From assembly GCA_964499015.1 (NCBI GenBank), contig CAZCJA010000011.1, positions 1 to 39,642 on the forward strand: 39,642 nucleotides of DNA, written 5' to 3'. Positions 1-8,393 of the stretch are shown piece after piece. The position numbers were made by a program, and so were the translations under genes. Within the stretch, counting starts at the first letter, position 1, and every line of letters begins with the position of its first letter. Below the pieces are notes generated by a model. The model made no database searches and had not been told where the DNA came from. It was given only the letters and a program-made list of their open reading frames with translations. Source of the DNA: CAZCJA01 sp964499015 (GTDB lineage Bacteria; Elusimicrobiota; Elusimicrobia; F11).

Positions 1-1
1 G

Positions 2-310
2 AAGACCGCCGCCGACACGGCCATGGACAACGCGGCCTGCATCGGCTGCGGCGCGTGCGTGGCCGCCTGCCCCAACGCCTCCGCTATGCTTTTCACAGCG
101 GCCAAGATCACGCATCTGGGTATATTGCCGCAAGGGCAGCCCGAACGCTCCGCGCGCGCCCGCGGAATGGTGGATCAAATGGACAAGGAAGGCTTCGGCG
201 GCTGCACCAACATCGGCGAATGCCAGTCGGCCTGTCCCAAAGAAATTTCCATCGACGCCATCGCGCGCATGAACCGCGACTATGTCCAGGCCGAAGCGAC
301 CAAGTCGTAA
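2..310 (+). CDS. sdhB: Succinate dehydrogenase/fumarate reductase iron-sulfur subunit, C-terminal part
   Basis: The 5' end lies outside the window; the first complete codon is at base 2. The visible 102 residues hold the C-terminal ferredoxin-like domain: a CIGCGACVAACP cluster motif, then a second Cys group ending in SACPK. These are the ligands of the 4Fe-4S and 3Fe-4S centres that pass electrons between the flavoprotein and the membrane quinone site. The stretch LPQGQPER, the spacing and the closing ISIDAIARMNRDY resemble the SdhB/FrdB type of Bacteroidota and similar lineages rather than the Escherichia coli type (knowledge of the family). The flavoprotein and cytochrome b genes presumably lie upstream. 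The stop TAA overlaps the ATG of the carbonic anhydrase gene by one base. Fumarate reduction cannot be told from succinate oxidation here. Confidence 0.9.
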   Translation, partial: KTAADTAMDNAACIGCGACVAACPNASAMLFTAAKITHLGILPQGQPERSARARGMVDQMDKEGFGGCTNIGECQSACPKEISIDAIARMNRDYVQAEATKS

Positions 311-903
311 TGTCCATCAACGAACTTATCGGCAACAACAAGAAATGGGCGGAATCGATCACCAAAAGCGATCCGTCTTTCTTTAAAAAACTATCGCTCC
401 AGCAATCGCCGTCGTATTTGTGGATCGGCTGCGCGGACAGCCGCGTGCCGGCCAACGAGATCGTCGGCCTATTGCCCGGCGAGCTGTTCGTGCATCGCAA
501 CGTGGCCAATGTGGTTGTGCACACCGATTTGAATTGCCTTTCGGTCCTGCAGTATGCGGTCGAAGTATTAAAAGTGAAGCACGTGATCGTCTGCGGTCAC
601 TACGGTTGCGGAGGCGTCGCGGCGGCCCTGGACAACAGCAAACTCGGGCTCATCGACAACTGGCTGCGGCATATTCAAGACGTGATGGTTCAATACGACA
701 GCGAGCTAAAAACGATTATGGACAAAAAAGCGCGGCTTGAACGCCTGTGCGAGCTAAACGTGATTGAACAAGTGGCCAACGTCTGCGAAACGACGATTGT
801 GCAGAACGCGTGGGACAACGGCCAGGAGCTCGAAGTGCATGGCTGGATTTACGGCCTGAACAACGGCCTGATCAAAGACTTAAACGTTTCCGCTACGAAA
901 TAA
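310..903 (+). CDS. Beta-class carbonic anhydrase
   Basis: This 197-residue cytoplasmic enzyme interconverts CO2 and bicarbonate. All beta-class active-site elements are visible: C41-x-D43-x-R45 (CADSRV), HRNVAN around 62-67, and H97-x-x-C100 in CGHYGCGG, giving the Cys-His-Cys zinc site and the Asp-Arg dyad. Length is normal for the family (about 190-230). Start: the ATG overlaps the sdhB stop as TAATG, so translation is probably coupled; an in-frame extension to base 55 only reads the sdhB region out of frame. It ends two bases from the stop of the convergent PBP gene. Coupling to sdhB may supply bicarbonate for carboxylations feeding C4 acids, which is inference. Confidence 0.95.
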   Translation: MSINELIGNNKKWAESITKSDPSFFKKLSLQQSPSYLWIGCADSRVPANEIVGLLPGELFVHRNVANVVVHTDLNCLSVLQYAVEVLKVKHVIVCGHYGCGGVAAALDNSKLGLIDNWLRHIQDVMVQYDSELKTIMDKKARLERLCELNVIEQVANVCETTIVQNAWDNGQELEVHGWIYGLNNGLIKDLNVSATK

Positions 904-905
904 CG

Positions 906-3107
906 TTATTCGGTGTCGACTTTATCCGGTGTCTCGCCGGCAATATGCTCGTACGGGCAGAATTCGCTCGGCACCGTTCCTTCCCTGAACGATTCTAAAA
1001 TCACTTTCGGACACGTCGGCAGCGCCAGATATCCCGTATCGGCGTCGATCTTGGCAAACTCTATTTTTCCCGGAACCGTGAAATCGCGCGGAGGCTGGCC
1101 GCGGAACACTTCGCGCATCACGTCCGTCCACAGCGGCACCGCGATCGCCGAGGCGGTCAGGCCTTTCTTCAGCGGACGGAAATCGTCGTAGCCGATCCAC
1201 ACTCCGCACACAATGTCCGGCGAAAACCCGATAAACAACAAATCGCGCTGGTCCTGCGTTGTGCCGGTTTTTCCGGCCAGCGGGCGGCCCAAGCGGCGCG
1301 CGTAATAGCCGGTTCCACGGTCGACCACGCCTTTCATCAGGCTCGTAATCAAAAACGCGCTTTGCGGGCTCATGCGCGACTCTACTTTGGGCGCGGTCTC
1401 TTCCAAAATATTGCCGCGGCGATCGGACACGCGCTCCACCATGTAGGGCTCGGCGTGCAGGCCGCCGGAGGCGAGCGTGCCGTAGGCGCTGGTCAGTTCT
1501 TCCAGACTGACGACGGACGTGCCGAGCGCCAGCGACAGCACCGGGTTCATCCAGCTTTTAATGCCGGCCGCTTTGGCAAAACGCACCACGGCGCGCGGCC
1601 CGATGGAATCGATGATGCGGATGGAGATTAGGTTGCGCGACATCTGCAGACCACGGCGCAAGGTGAGCGGGCCCATGAATTTTCCGTCGAAGTTCTGCGG
1701 GCGCCAGAATTTTTTAAGCGTCTCTTTGCGTTCGTCTTCTTTCATCGCCGCCAAGTCCGAATCGGTCATCTGCAAATTGTCCAAAATCGCCGCGTGGATC
1801 AGCGCGTAGGTGGTCGCTTCGGCCAGCAGCGTGGGGTCCGACTCCAGGTCGATGTACACCAGCGGATAATCATCGACCACGGTGGCCGCGGTGAAATTGC
1901 CTTCCATCGCCGCCCCGTAGATGAAGGGCTTAAACGAAGAGCCCGGCTGGCGTTTTGCTTGCCGCGCGCGGTTGAACTGGGACGTTTTGAAGTCGCGGCC
2001 GCCCACCATCGCGCGGATCGCGCCGGTGTGCACGTCCATCATGATCAGCGCGCCCTGAATCGTCGGCGGCGTCGTGGATAAAACCAAGCTTGCCAAGGCG
2101 GCCTGATCCGTGGTGCTTTTAAGCAGGTTGTCGTTGTATTCCTTGAGCGTGGCCGTGCCGTAGGTAAGATCGAACTTAGCCAAGTGCTCTTCCAGGAATT
2201 TTTCGGCGGCGCGCTGGTATTTAATGTCGACCGTCGTGCGAATTTGCAAACCGCCCTGCTCCAAGCGCTCTTCGCCGTATTTCGGCGCGAGCGCCATTTT
2301 CACCTCTTCCAGGAAATAGTGGGCCTCTTTTTCCTTGCGGCCCAAGGCCACGTTGGAAATCGGCTCTTCGTTGGCTTCTTTCTCTTCCGCTTCCGTGATG
2401 AAATTGAGGTCGCGCATACGGCGCAAAACCGTCGCGCGCCGGTCTTTAGCGCGTTCCGCGTCGGTCACCGGCGAATAGCGGTTCGGCGAGCGCACCAGCC
2501 CCGCCAAGAGCGCGCTTTCCGCCAAATTGAGGCCCGGGGCGCGCTTGCCGAAGTACCAGCGCGCCGCGCCCTCCACGCCATAAGCGCCGGCGCCAAAATA
2601 AATCTGGTTGAGATAAAGCTGAAGGATTTCGTCTTTGGAATAGCGGTTTTCAATCTGCAGGGTGAGCAGGAGTTCTTTAAATTTTCGGTCGAACGTTTTC
2701 TCACGGGTGAGAAAGATCGTTTTGGCGAGCTGCTGGGTGAGCGTGGAGCCGCCTTGGACCACGCGCCCGGCGATAAGGTTCGCGACCATGGCGCGCATGA
2801 TGGCGCGCGGGTTCACGCCCCAATGATCGTAGAACTCGGTGTCCTCGATCGCCATCACCGCCTTGCGCAAATCGACCGGAATCTCCGTTAGCGGGACGTT
2901 GGTGCGGCGTTCGGTGAAGAACTCGCCCACCGGCTGGCCGTTGGTGTCGGTGACATTGGTGACCAAGGGGGGAACATACTGCTCCAGCGAACCAACGTCG
3001 GGCAAATCGCGCAAAACGCCGCGCACCAGCGCCGCGCCCAATAGCGCGCCACCCAGCACAGTCATCAAAACCGCGTAGCCCATCCATTTTTTTGCGTTCT
3101 TGGCCAT
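906..3107 (-). CDS. mrcA: Penicillin-binding protein 1A (class A, bifunctional)
   Basis: The 733-residue protein polymerises and crosslinks peptidoglycan at the outer face of the inner membrane. An N-terminal membrane anchor (about 11-30) is followed by a GT51 glycosyltransferase domain with catalytic E88 (AIEDTEF) and the GGSTLTQQLAK motif at about 119-129. The transpeptidase domain has S390-x-x-K393 (GSSFKPF), S490-R-N492 and K613-T-G. About 100 residues separate SxxK from SxN, against about 60 in E. coli PBP1A (from memory); the extra stretch, roughly 412-475, is charged and may be a lineage-specific insertion. No Shine-Dalgarno site precedes the ATG; a TAGCTT box ends seven bases before it. 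ponA is an equivalent name. Confidence 0.95.
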   Translation of the reverse strand: MAKNAKKWMGYAVLMTVLGGALLGAALVRGVLRDLPDVGSLEQYVPPLVTNVTDTNGQPVGEFFTERRTNVPLTEIPVDLRKAVMAIEDTEFYDHWGVNPRAIMRAMVANLIAGRVVQGGSTLTQQLAKTIFLTREKTFDRKFKELLLTLQIENRYSKDEILQLYLNQIYFGAGAYGVEGAARWYFGKRAPGLNLAESALLAGLVRSPNRYSPVTDAERAKDRRATVLRRMRDLNFITEAEEKEANEEPISNVALGRKEKEAHYFLEEVKMALAPKYGEERLEQGGLQIRTTVDIKYQRAAEKFLEEHLAKFDLTYGTATLKEYNDNLLKSTTDQAALASLVLSTTPPTIQGALIMMDVHTGAIRAMVGGRDFKTSQFNRARQAKRQPGSSFKPFIYGAAMEGNFTAATVVDDYPLVYIDLESDPTLLAEATTYALIHAAILDNLQMTDSDLAAMKEDERKETLKKFWRPQNFDGKFMGPLTLRRGLQMSRNLISIRIIDSIGPRAVVRFAKAAGIKSWMNPVLSLALGTSVVSLEELTSAYGTLASGGLHAEPYMVERVSDRRGNILEETAPKVESRMSPQSAFLITSLMKGVVDRGTGYYARRLGRPLAGKTGTTQDQRDLLFIGFSPDIVCGVWIGYDDFRPLKKGLTASAIAVPLWTDVMREVFRGQPPRDFTVPGKIEFAKIDADTGYLALPTCPKVILESFREGTVPSEFCPYEHIAGETPDKVDTE

Positions 3108-3114
3108 TAGATGG

Positions 3115-3120
3115 AAGCTA
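3115..3120 (-). promoter_or_regulatory. Possible -10 box of the PBP1A gene
   Basis: On the minus strand TAGCTT ends seven bases before the ATG at 3107, with no ribosome-binding site between. A TTTCAA lies 17 bases further upstream, a weak -35 match. It fits the leaderless arrangement of several other genes here but is one of the weaker cases. Confidence 0.35.
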
Positions 3121-3269
3121 CCAAAATAAACTTTCTCTTGAAAATTTGCCTCATTCCCTTACTCTTTCCGAAACCCGCCGCGTAATAATAGGAGACATTG
3201 TGTTTAACGACTTAAGCGTGCTACTCACCGTTTGGCAGTGGCTGATCAGACGCAGCAAGTGATTTGTTC

Positions 3270-3275
3270 TATAAT
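3270..3275 (+). promoter_or_regulatory. -10 box (TATAAT) before tRNA-Gln
   Basis: A perfect TATAAT lies 25 bases before the tRNA 5' end, followed by a C run and then the tRNA, so transcription would start near 3282. No convincing -35 hexamer sits 16-18 bases upstream. The promoter would also serve the membrane-protein gene beginning nine bases after the tRNA. Confidence 0.55.
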
Positions 3276-3300
3276 CCCCCCGGACCCCGTTTAACCCAAT

Positions 3301-3371
3301 TGCCGAATCATCTAACGGTAGGATGGCAGACTCTGAATCTGCTCGTCTAGGTTCGAATCCTAGTTCGGCAG
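3301..3371 (+). tRNA. tRNA-Gln (anticodon CTG)
   Basis: The cloverleaf folds by eye. Acceptor stem TGCCGAA (3301-3307) pairs perfectly with TTCGGCA (3364-3370). The anticodon stem GCAGA/TCTGC encloses the loop CTCTGAA, so the anticodon is CTG and reads CAG (Gln). The T arm CTAGG-TTCGAAT-CCTAG is perfect. G73 at 3371 is the usual discriminator of tRNA-Gln. No CCA is encoded; the tail would be added after processing. The short D arm (ATC...GAT) is normal for this class. Confidence 0.95.
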
Positions 3372-3380
3372 GTTTTTTCA

Positions 3381-4985
3381 ATGACAACGCTCATTAAACG
3401 CTCGGCCCTCTCTCGCACGCTTATTGCACTGTCGGTCTTTTTCGGCGGAATGCTTTGGTACTCGAGCGCTCTCTGGTACGGCTACAATGCCGGCGAGGAA
3501 CCGTGGTTTTGCCTGACGTATACGGCGCAGGACGCCCTCGACATTTTTACCAAAGCCACCTATCACCTTAGCTCAACGCATTACCGCCCGCTTTGGCAGT
3601 TGAGCTACGCGATCGACGACGCGCTCTGGGGCCGTAATCCGTTCGGCTATCATTTCGATTCCATCTTCCTGCTGGCCTTATTTGCCGCGCTGCTTTTTGT
3701 CTTTTTCGACCTTCTGCTGAAGGATCGGCTCGCGGCCGCGCTCACCGCCGCGATTTTTCTGGTGACCCCGCAAATGGCATATCAGGGCGCCTACATTACT
3801 CATCGCGGCGATGCGTTGGCGGGCATTCCGCTACTGTTGATGCTGATCACCCTTGTCTCCGTTCGTTCCGTCTCCGCGCGCCTGTTGATCAATGTCCCGC
3901 TGCTTGTCGTGTCGTTTTTCATCAAAGAATTTTCGGTTGTCTTTGCGGCGTTTGCGGCGCTGGTCCACCTGCATCAGAACAATTTCTCCTGGCGACGCCT
4001 TAAAAAACCGGTGTTCGTCGAATTGGGAGTTTACGCCGCCGTCACGGCGATATTTTTATGGTTCCGCCTTTCTGTTCTAACCAACGGCGGACCCCTGGAA
4101 GCTTTGCCCGCGGGGGATAAAGGAGTTGCCCTCGGACGCGCGTTGTGGGTGAATAATTTTCTCGCTCTTTTCCACGAGCAGACGCTCCGCCAGCACGGCC
4201 TATTTTTCCTTTACTCGTTTGTTTTTTGGGCCGGCGCGGCGATTGTTCTTTTGCGCAAAAAATTTCCGGCGCCGTTCGTGCCGTATGCCTGCGCGGCCGC
4301 GCTGATAATCGCCCGGATTTTCGGATCAAACGCGATCTTCATCGCCGCGATATCTCTCTACGGCATTCTGCTTTTGGCGCTGTTGTGGAAACGGGACCAC
4401 ACCGACCGCACTCTTTTGTTTGCGCTCTTGTGGATCGCCGCCGGCAGCGTGGTTCTTTTTTCCAAGCGCGAAGAGCGTCTCGTGTTTTTTGCGGTGATCG
4501 GCGCCGCCTTTTTACTGGCCTCTTTTACGCGCGCGCTGCTAGAGCGTGTGCGGGAAAGCGGCGCGGCGCGCGGCGGACTGGCGGCCGTGATTATATTGAT
4601 TGGGATTTATGCCTCCGTGAATCGCGCGATCCTGAGCGAAATGCGGCCGGAAACGGCGCTGACGCAATTCGAACAACTGTACTCTTACGGACGAATGCTC
4701 GGGGCGGGACGGGTTTGGGAAGGCAAAGCGATGGATGCGGCGCTAATGGGAACAGTCAAAGATTCGCTGCAGAACCAGGGCCTGATCGACGATGAAAACA
4801 CCTTGCTTATTGATTCCGGCGATCTCGGCCGGCGGGCTTTCTGGTTTTTAATTCCCAACCGTTTTAACTTCCGCGTGTTTGGCTATCAAGGAGCCCTCGA
4901 TCAACCGAACTACGCGGTTCTCGACATGTGGCGCGCGGCCGGACTGCCAGTGGTGAACAAAATCAGCTATTCGCGCGAACCTTAG
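3381..4985 (+). CDS. Polytopic membrane protein, GT-C glycosyltransferase-like
   Basis: The 534-residue protein is mostly hydrophobic, with roughly ten membrane segments and a soluble tail of about 100 residues. The region near residues 67-90 (HYRPLWQLSYAIDD, then LWGRNPFGYH) follows a pattern I associate with TMTC/PMT-like GT-C enzymes, which transfer sugars from polyprenyl-phosphate donors at the outer face of the membrane. An acidic E39-E40 pair sits in the first loop, where GT-C enzymes carry catalytic acids. No donor or acceptor can be named. The ATG lies nine bases after the tRNA-Gln end, and the only SD-like bases (AGG) overlap the tRNA 3' terminus, so the message may be made by cutting the tRNA off its 5' side. 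The stop overlaps the convergent permease gene by four bases. Confidence 0.6.
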   Translation: MTTLIKRSALSRTLIALSVFFGGMLWYSSALWYGYNAGEEPWFCLTYTAQDALDIFTKATYHLSSTHYRPLWQLSYAIDDALWGRNPFGYHFDSIFLLALFAALLFVFFDLLLKDRLAAALTAAIFLVTPQMAYQGAYITHRGDALAGIPLLLMLITLVSVRSVSARLLINVPLLVVSFFIKEFSVVFAAFAALVHLHQNNFSWRRLKKPVFVELGVYAAVTAIFLWFRLSVLTNGGPLEALPAGDKGVALGRALWVNNFLALFHEQTLRQHGLFFLYSFVFWAGAAIVLLRKKFPAPFVPYACAAALIIARIFGSNAIFIAAISLYGILLLALLWKRDHTDRTLLFALLWIAAGSVVLFSKREERLVFFAVIGAAFLLASFTRALLERVRESGAARGGLAAVIILIGIYASVNRAILSEMRPETALTQFEQLYSYGRMLGAGRVWEGKAMDAALMGTVKDSLQNQGLIDDENTLLIDSGDLGRRAFWFLIPNRFNFRVFGYQGALDQPNYAVLDMWRAAGLPVVNKISYSREP

Positions 4986-6796
4986 TGTAAATATTTGAGC
5001 AGCAAGGCCTCGCCGTACACCAGCACCATCATGAGAATAAAAATTTGCAGAATCGGCGGCGTCATCGCTTTTATCCATTGTAGCGGCGTGTAGCGCGCGT
5101 CGACTTCCTTCTGCACAAACGAATAAGCGACCACCGATTGAGCCGACCCGACGTGCGTCCAGCACCCGCCCACCGCGTAACCGGCAATCTGCGCCATCGC
5201 GAACAGATGCAAGACCGAAATTTCCAAGCCATGCAGCGCGCGACCGGCAAAATCAGCGACCACGTTGTTATCAAGCAGGGCCGATAAAAAACACGCGCCG
5301 ATGTATTGTAGATAGGCCATATGAGCCACGCCAAGTTTATCGATGCCCGCATACAACAAATCCGACAGCTGATTAAAGAATCCCGTTTTCTGCAGCAGTG
5401 TGATTGAAAAAAACAACGGAAACAGAAACAGATATTCCATGTATTCGTGCTTGCCGTCATGCAGCGCAAGCTTCCGCATCTTCGGGTGATCGTAAATGCC
5501 GTAGAACGCCACCGCAAAACCGGCGAACGACGCCCAGAAGAGCGAAAGAGAGTGATTGATCGCGTGGCCGATCAGAAGCCCAATGAATGGAATGAAAGAA
5601 AGCGCGCCGATCAACTGCGCCCGGGAACGCTGCTTTTGCGCCGTCGTGAGAGCGCGCGTAATTTTTTCCGTGGTCGTTTTTGTTTCGTGACCGCCTTGAG
5701 CCAGATGTTTGTAATGATCGTAAAGGGCGTCGGCCAGATTTTCGGAAATGAACGCGCCCAAGAAGTCCTTGGTCGTTTTTTCCGGCACTTTTTCGGCAAT
5801 TAGAGCCCGGCCAAGCGGCTCGCCCTTGTGCAGGCGGTTTCGCACCGGTTCATAATGAGCGCCCACCTGCTCTTTATTCTCTTCAAGAAATTCGACCGGC
5901 GTGTAAACTTTGCCGTGCTTGGCTGCCTGCAAAAAGCGCACGTCGGCGATATGCAGATCCATAACGTCCAACCCCGCCAGATCGACGCGCCGCCCGGCCA
6001 GGCGCTTGCGCACGTTCCATAACACGATGAAATAGCTGCCGATTGCCGCCGGCGCGCAGTATTTGATGAAGAACGCGTTATCCAAATGCGGATGCAGATT
6101 GGCTTTCATGATCAAGTTCGGCGGTTCTCCGTAGGCAAGCCACATGCCGCAAACCGTCGTGATCAGCGTGGAAACGATCACCGCGTAAATAACCGCGTCG
6201 TCCTTGGCTTTGGCCAGCATCAATATAATCACCATTGTGCGGATAAGCAGGCCAATCATTGAAACGCCGTCAAGTATGCCGGATGAGAAGGCGACAATGG
6301 CGGTGAGCGTAGCAATGGTGGGGACCACGTCCCCTTTGTTGCGGCGCAGGACGGCAAAGCTCATGGATTCCAAAATGCGGGTCTGGGCGATCACCGCGAC
6401 GAAAAACGTGAGTCCCAAAATGAAGAGCATCGTATCGGCGTGGATCGCACGTTCCAGCCCGTGCAACGTAAGGAAGTTGTGATGAATGAAATGCCAGAGG
6501 GCCGGCGCGCCTTCCGTTTCAATTTGAGCGCGCAACCCGGAGGTTTGCCACCACCGCTGCCAGAACGTCGCGATGATGATCATGACCGCGCCGTAGGTCA
6601 ACGCGTTTTTATCGAGGCGGTAGCGGATCGAGCCCAGGACGAAGAGGGCCAGGATTGTGAGCATGACTTCGACTGCCACCAGCATTGGGGGCAATGGCTG
6701 AATTCGACCGATCAAATAGATAACGATCGAGGCGATGAAACAGCCGCTCAGAAATTTTTTTGGTGAAAGTTCGACAAGATCCGGTAATTGGCTCAC
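4982..6796 (-). CDS. Ion-transporter-superfamily permease (Na+/H+ antiporter- or CitT/ArsB-like)
   Basis: This 604-residue inner-membrane protein has roughly a dozen hydrophobic segments in two blocks (about 12-260 and 395-600), joined by a charged cytoplasmic loop near 280-395. The re-entrant motif GEPPNLIM at 223-230 matches the GxPPN element of the IT superfamily (ArsB, NhaD, CitT/DASS), where it helps form the cation and substrate site. The second block has LLDNNVVAD, a matching helix-break with Asn pair. Substrate cannot be decided: Na+/H+ exchange is most likely, anion export or dicarboxylate uptake less so. The start is GTG, with AGGAGT at 6803-6808 six bases upstream, which fixes it. 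Confidence 0.7.
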   Translation of the reverse strand: MSQLPDLVELSPKKFLSGCFIASIVIYLIGRIQPLPPMLVAVEVMLTILALFVLGSIRYRLDKNALTYGAVMIIIATFWQRWWQTSGLRAQIETEGAPALWHFIHHNFLTLHGLERAIHADTMLFILGLTFFVAVIAQTRILESMSFAVLRRNKGDVVPTIATLTAIVAFSSGILDGVSMIGLLIRTMVIILMLAKAKDDAVIYAVIVSTLITTVCGMWLAYGEPPNLIMKANLHPHLDNAFFIKYCAPAAIGSYFIVLWNVRKRLAGRRVDLAGLDVMDLHIADVRFLQAAKHGKVYTPVEFLEENKEQVGAHYEPVRNRLHKGEPLGRALIAEKVPEKTTKDFLGAFISENLADALYDHYKHLAQGGHETKTTTEKITRALTTAQKQRSRAQLIGALSFIPFIGLLIGHAINHSLSLFWASFAGFAVAFYGIYDHPKMRKLALHDGKHEYMEYLFLFPLFFSITLLQKTGFFNQLSDLLYAGIDKLGVAHMAYLQYIGACFLSALLDNNVVADFAGRALHGLEISVLHLFAMAQIAGYAVGGCWTHVGSAQSVVAYSFVQKEVDARYTPLQWIKAMTPPILQIFILMMVLVYGEALLLKYLH

Positions 6797-6905
6797 AACG
6801 CAACTCCTGAAATAATGACATGGTGCATCGTCCCCTTGTTACACCACGCCATTGTGTTGCGGATCCTCGATCTGCTCGGAAGGTTCCAGGGACAATGAGG
6901 GCCGA

Positions 6906-8348
6906 ATGTTATATATCTGGCCGATGTTGGGCAAGATCTTCGCCGCCGTCGCCATTTTGCTGGCCATTACCGCGTCCTGCCACGCCATTTTACGCCGGCG
7001 CGATCCGCGCGCCGCTGTGGCGTGGGTCTTGGCCTTGTGGCTCTTTCCGTTTCTCGGCAGCATCCTTTATTATTTTTTCGGCATTAACCGCATTGAACGC
7101 AAGGCCATCCGCTTGCGCCGGCGCGCCCGGATGCGCGCGGTCGGCCCGCCCCACGGCACGCGCGAAGCCTCGCCCAAACGCATCGAAAGCCCGCATTTAC
7201 AAGCACTTGCGCGCCTCGTCGAAGGCGCGGTCCAGCGGCCCCTTTTGCCAGGCAACGCGGTGAGGCCCCTGATCAACGGCGAAGAAGCGTATCCCGCCAT
7301 GCTGAAAGCCATCGATGAGGCCAAACACTCGATCGCCTTGTCGAGCTACATTTTCAACCATGATTCCGTCGGTGAATTGTTTATCGCCGCATTGATCCGC
7401 GCCGCGGACCGCGGCGTTCACGTGCGCGTGCTGATTGATGACGTCGGGGCCGGTTATTTCTGGCCCGGCGTGTACCGGAGGCTGCAGGCCAAGAACGTTC
7501 CGGTCGCCTATTTTCTGCCCACGTTCGCCCCCTGGCGGATTTCCTACTTCAACATGCGCAACCACCGGAAAATCTTGGTGGTCGACGGACACACCGGCTT
7601 CACCGGCGGCATCAACATTCACGAAGGCCACTGCGTGGAGCGCAAACCGACGCCGCGCGGGTTGACGGAAGACATTCATTACGAGCTGAAAGGCCCCGTG
7701 GTCGCGCAGATGCAGGAAACGTTTCGCTTGGATTGGTGCTTCACGACCGACGAATGGCTGGAGGGCCCCATCTGGTTTCCGAAAGTGATGCATGCCGGCG
7801 ACGCGCTGGCGCGCGGCATCTCCAGCGGACCCGACGAGGATTTTGAAAAAAGCCGTTGGACCATTCTGGGCGCGCTGGCTCACGCGCAAAAAAATGTGCG
7901 CATCGTCACCCCTTATCTCATTCTTGATCCGGGAATGATGACCGCGATTAACCTGGCCGCGATGAGCGGCGTTCAGGTGGATGTGGTGCTGACCAGCGCG
8001 ACGGATCTGGCGCTCGTGAAATGGGCGTGCCAAGCGATGCTGTGGCAGGTGCTTGAGCGCGGCGTGCGCGTGTGGAGAACACCGCCGCCCTTTAACCACA
8101 GCAAGATGATGACCGTCGACGGCGGCTGGACGGTCTTCGGCTCCACCAACATGGACCCGCGCAGCCTCCGATTAAATTTTGAGTTTGACGTCGAATGTTA
8201 CGACGAAGCGCTCGCGCGCAAGATGAATAAAATTATCGATGCGCGCATTAGCACCGCCAGGCGGATCACACTTGAGGAAATGGATTCCCGTCCGTTGCCC
8301 ATAAAATTTCGGGACGGTTTGGCGCGTTTGGCTTCGCCGTTTTTATAA
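6906..8348 (+). CDS. cls: Cardiolipin synthase (PLD superfamily)
   Basis: The 480-residue inner-membrane enzyme condenses phosphatidyl groups to make cardiolipin. Two N-terminal membrane helices (about 8-28 and 36-59) form the PLDc_N anchor. Two HKD motifs follow: H220-x-K222-x4-D227 (HRKILVVD) and H398-x-K400-x4-D405 (HSKMMTVD). Length matches E. coli ClsA (486). Start: the ATG at 6906 has GAGG at 6897-6900 five bases upstream and gives a typical N terminus; an in-frame ATG at 6852 would add 18 polar residues without a site and is rejected. It is divergent from the permease gene. Confidence 0.93.
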   Translation: MLYIWPMLGKIFAAVAILLAITASCHAILRRRDPRAAVAWVLALWLFPFLGSILYYFFGINRIERKAIRLRRRARMRAVGPPHGTREASPKRIESPHLQALARLVEGAVQRPLLPGNAVRPLINGEEAYPAMLKAIDEAKHSIALSSYIFNHDSVGELFIAALIRAADRGVHVRVLIDDVGAGYFWPGVYRRLQAKNVPVAYFLPTFAPWRISYFNMRNHRKILVVDGHTGFTGGINIHEGHCVERKPTPRGLTEDIHYELKGPVVAQMQETFRLDWCFTTDEWLEGPIWFPKVMHAGDALARGISSGPDEDFEKSRWTILGALAHAQKNVRIVTPYLILDPGMMTAINLAAMSGVQVDVVLTSATDLALVKWACQAMLWQVLERGVRVWRTPPPFNHSKMMTVDGGWTVFGSTNMDPRSLRLNFEFDVECYDEALARKMNKIIDARISTARRITLEEMDSRPLPIKFRDGLARLASPFL

Positions 8349-8393
8349 AAAAACGTGGAACTCTCTTTTTAATCCTGTCGTTAGGAGATTTGA

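Noticed and set aside
3151..3387. 78-codon minus-strand ORF across the tRNA-Gln
   Set aside because: It is the antisense of the tRNA and its flanks; the peptide fragment AELGFEPRRADSES is a typical artefact of reading a tRNA backwards.
7197..8099. 300-codon minus-strand ORF
   Set aside because: Lies antisense to the cardiolipin synthase gene, whose two HKD motifs are intact.
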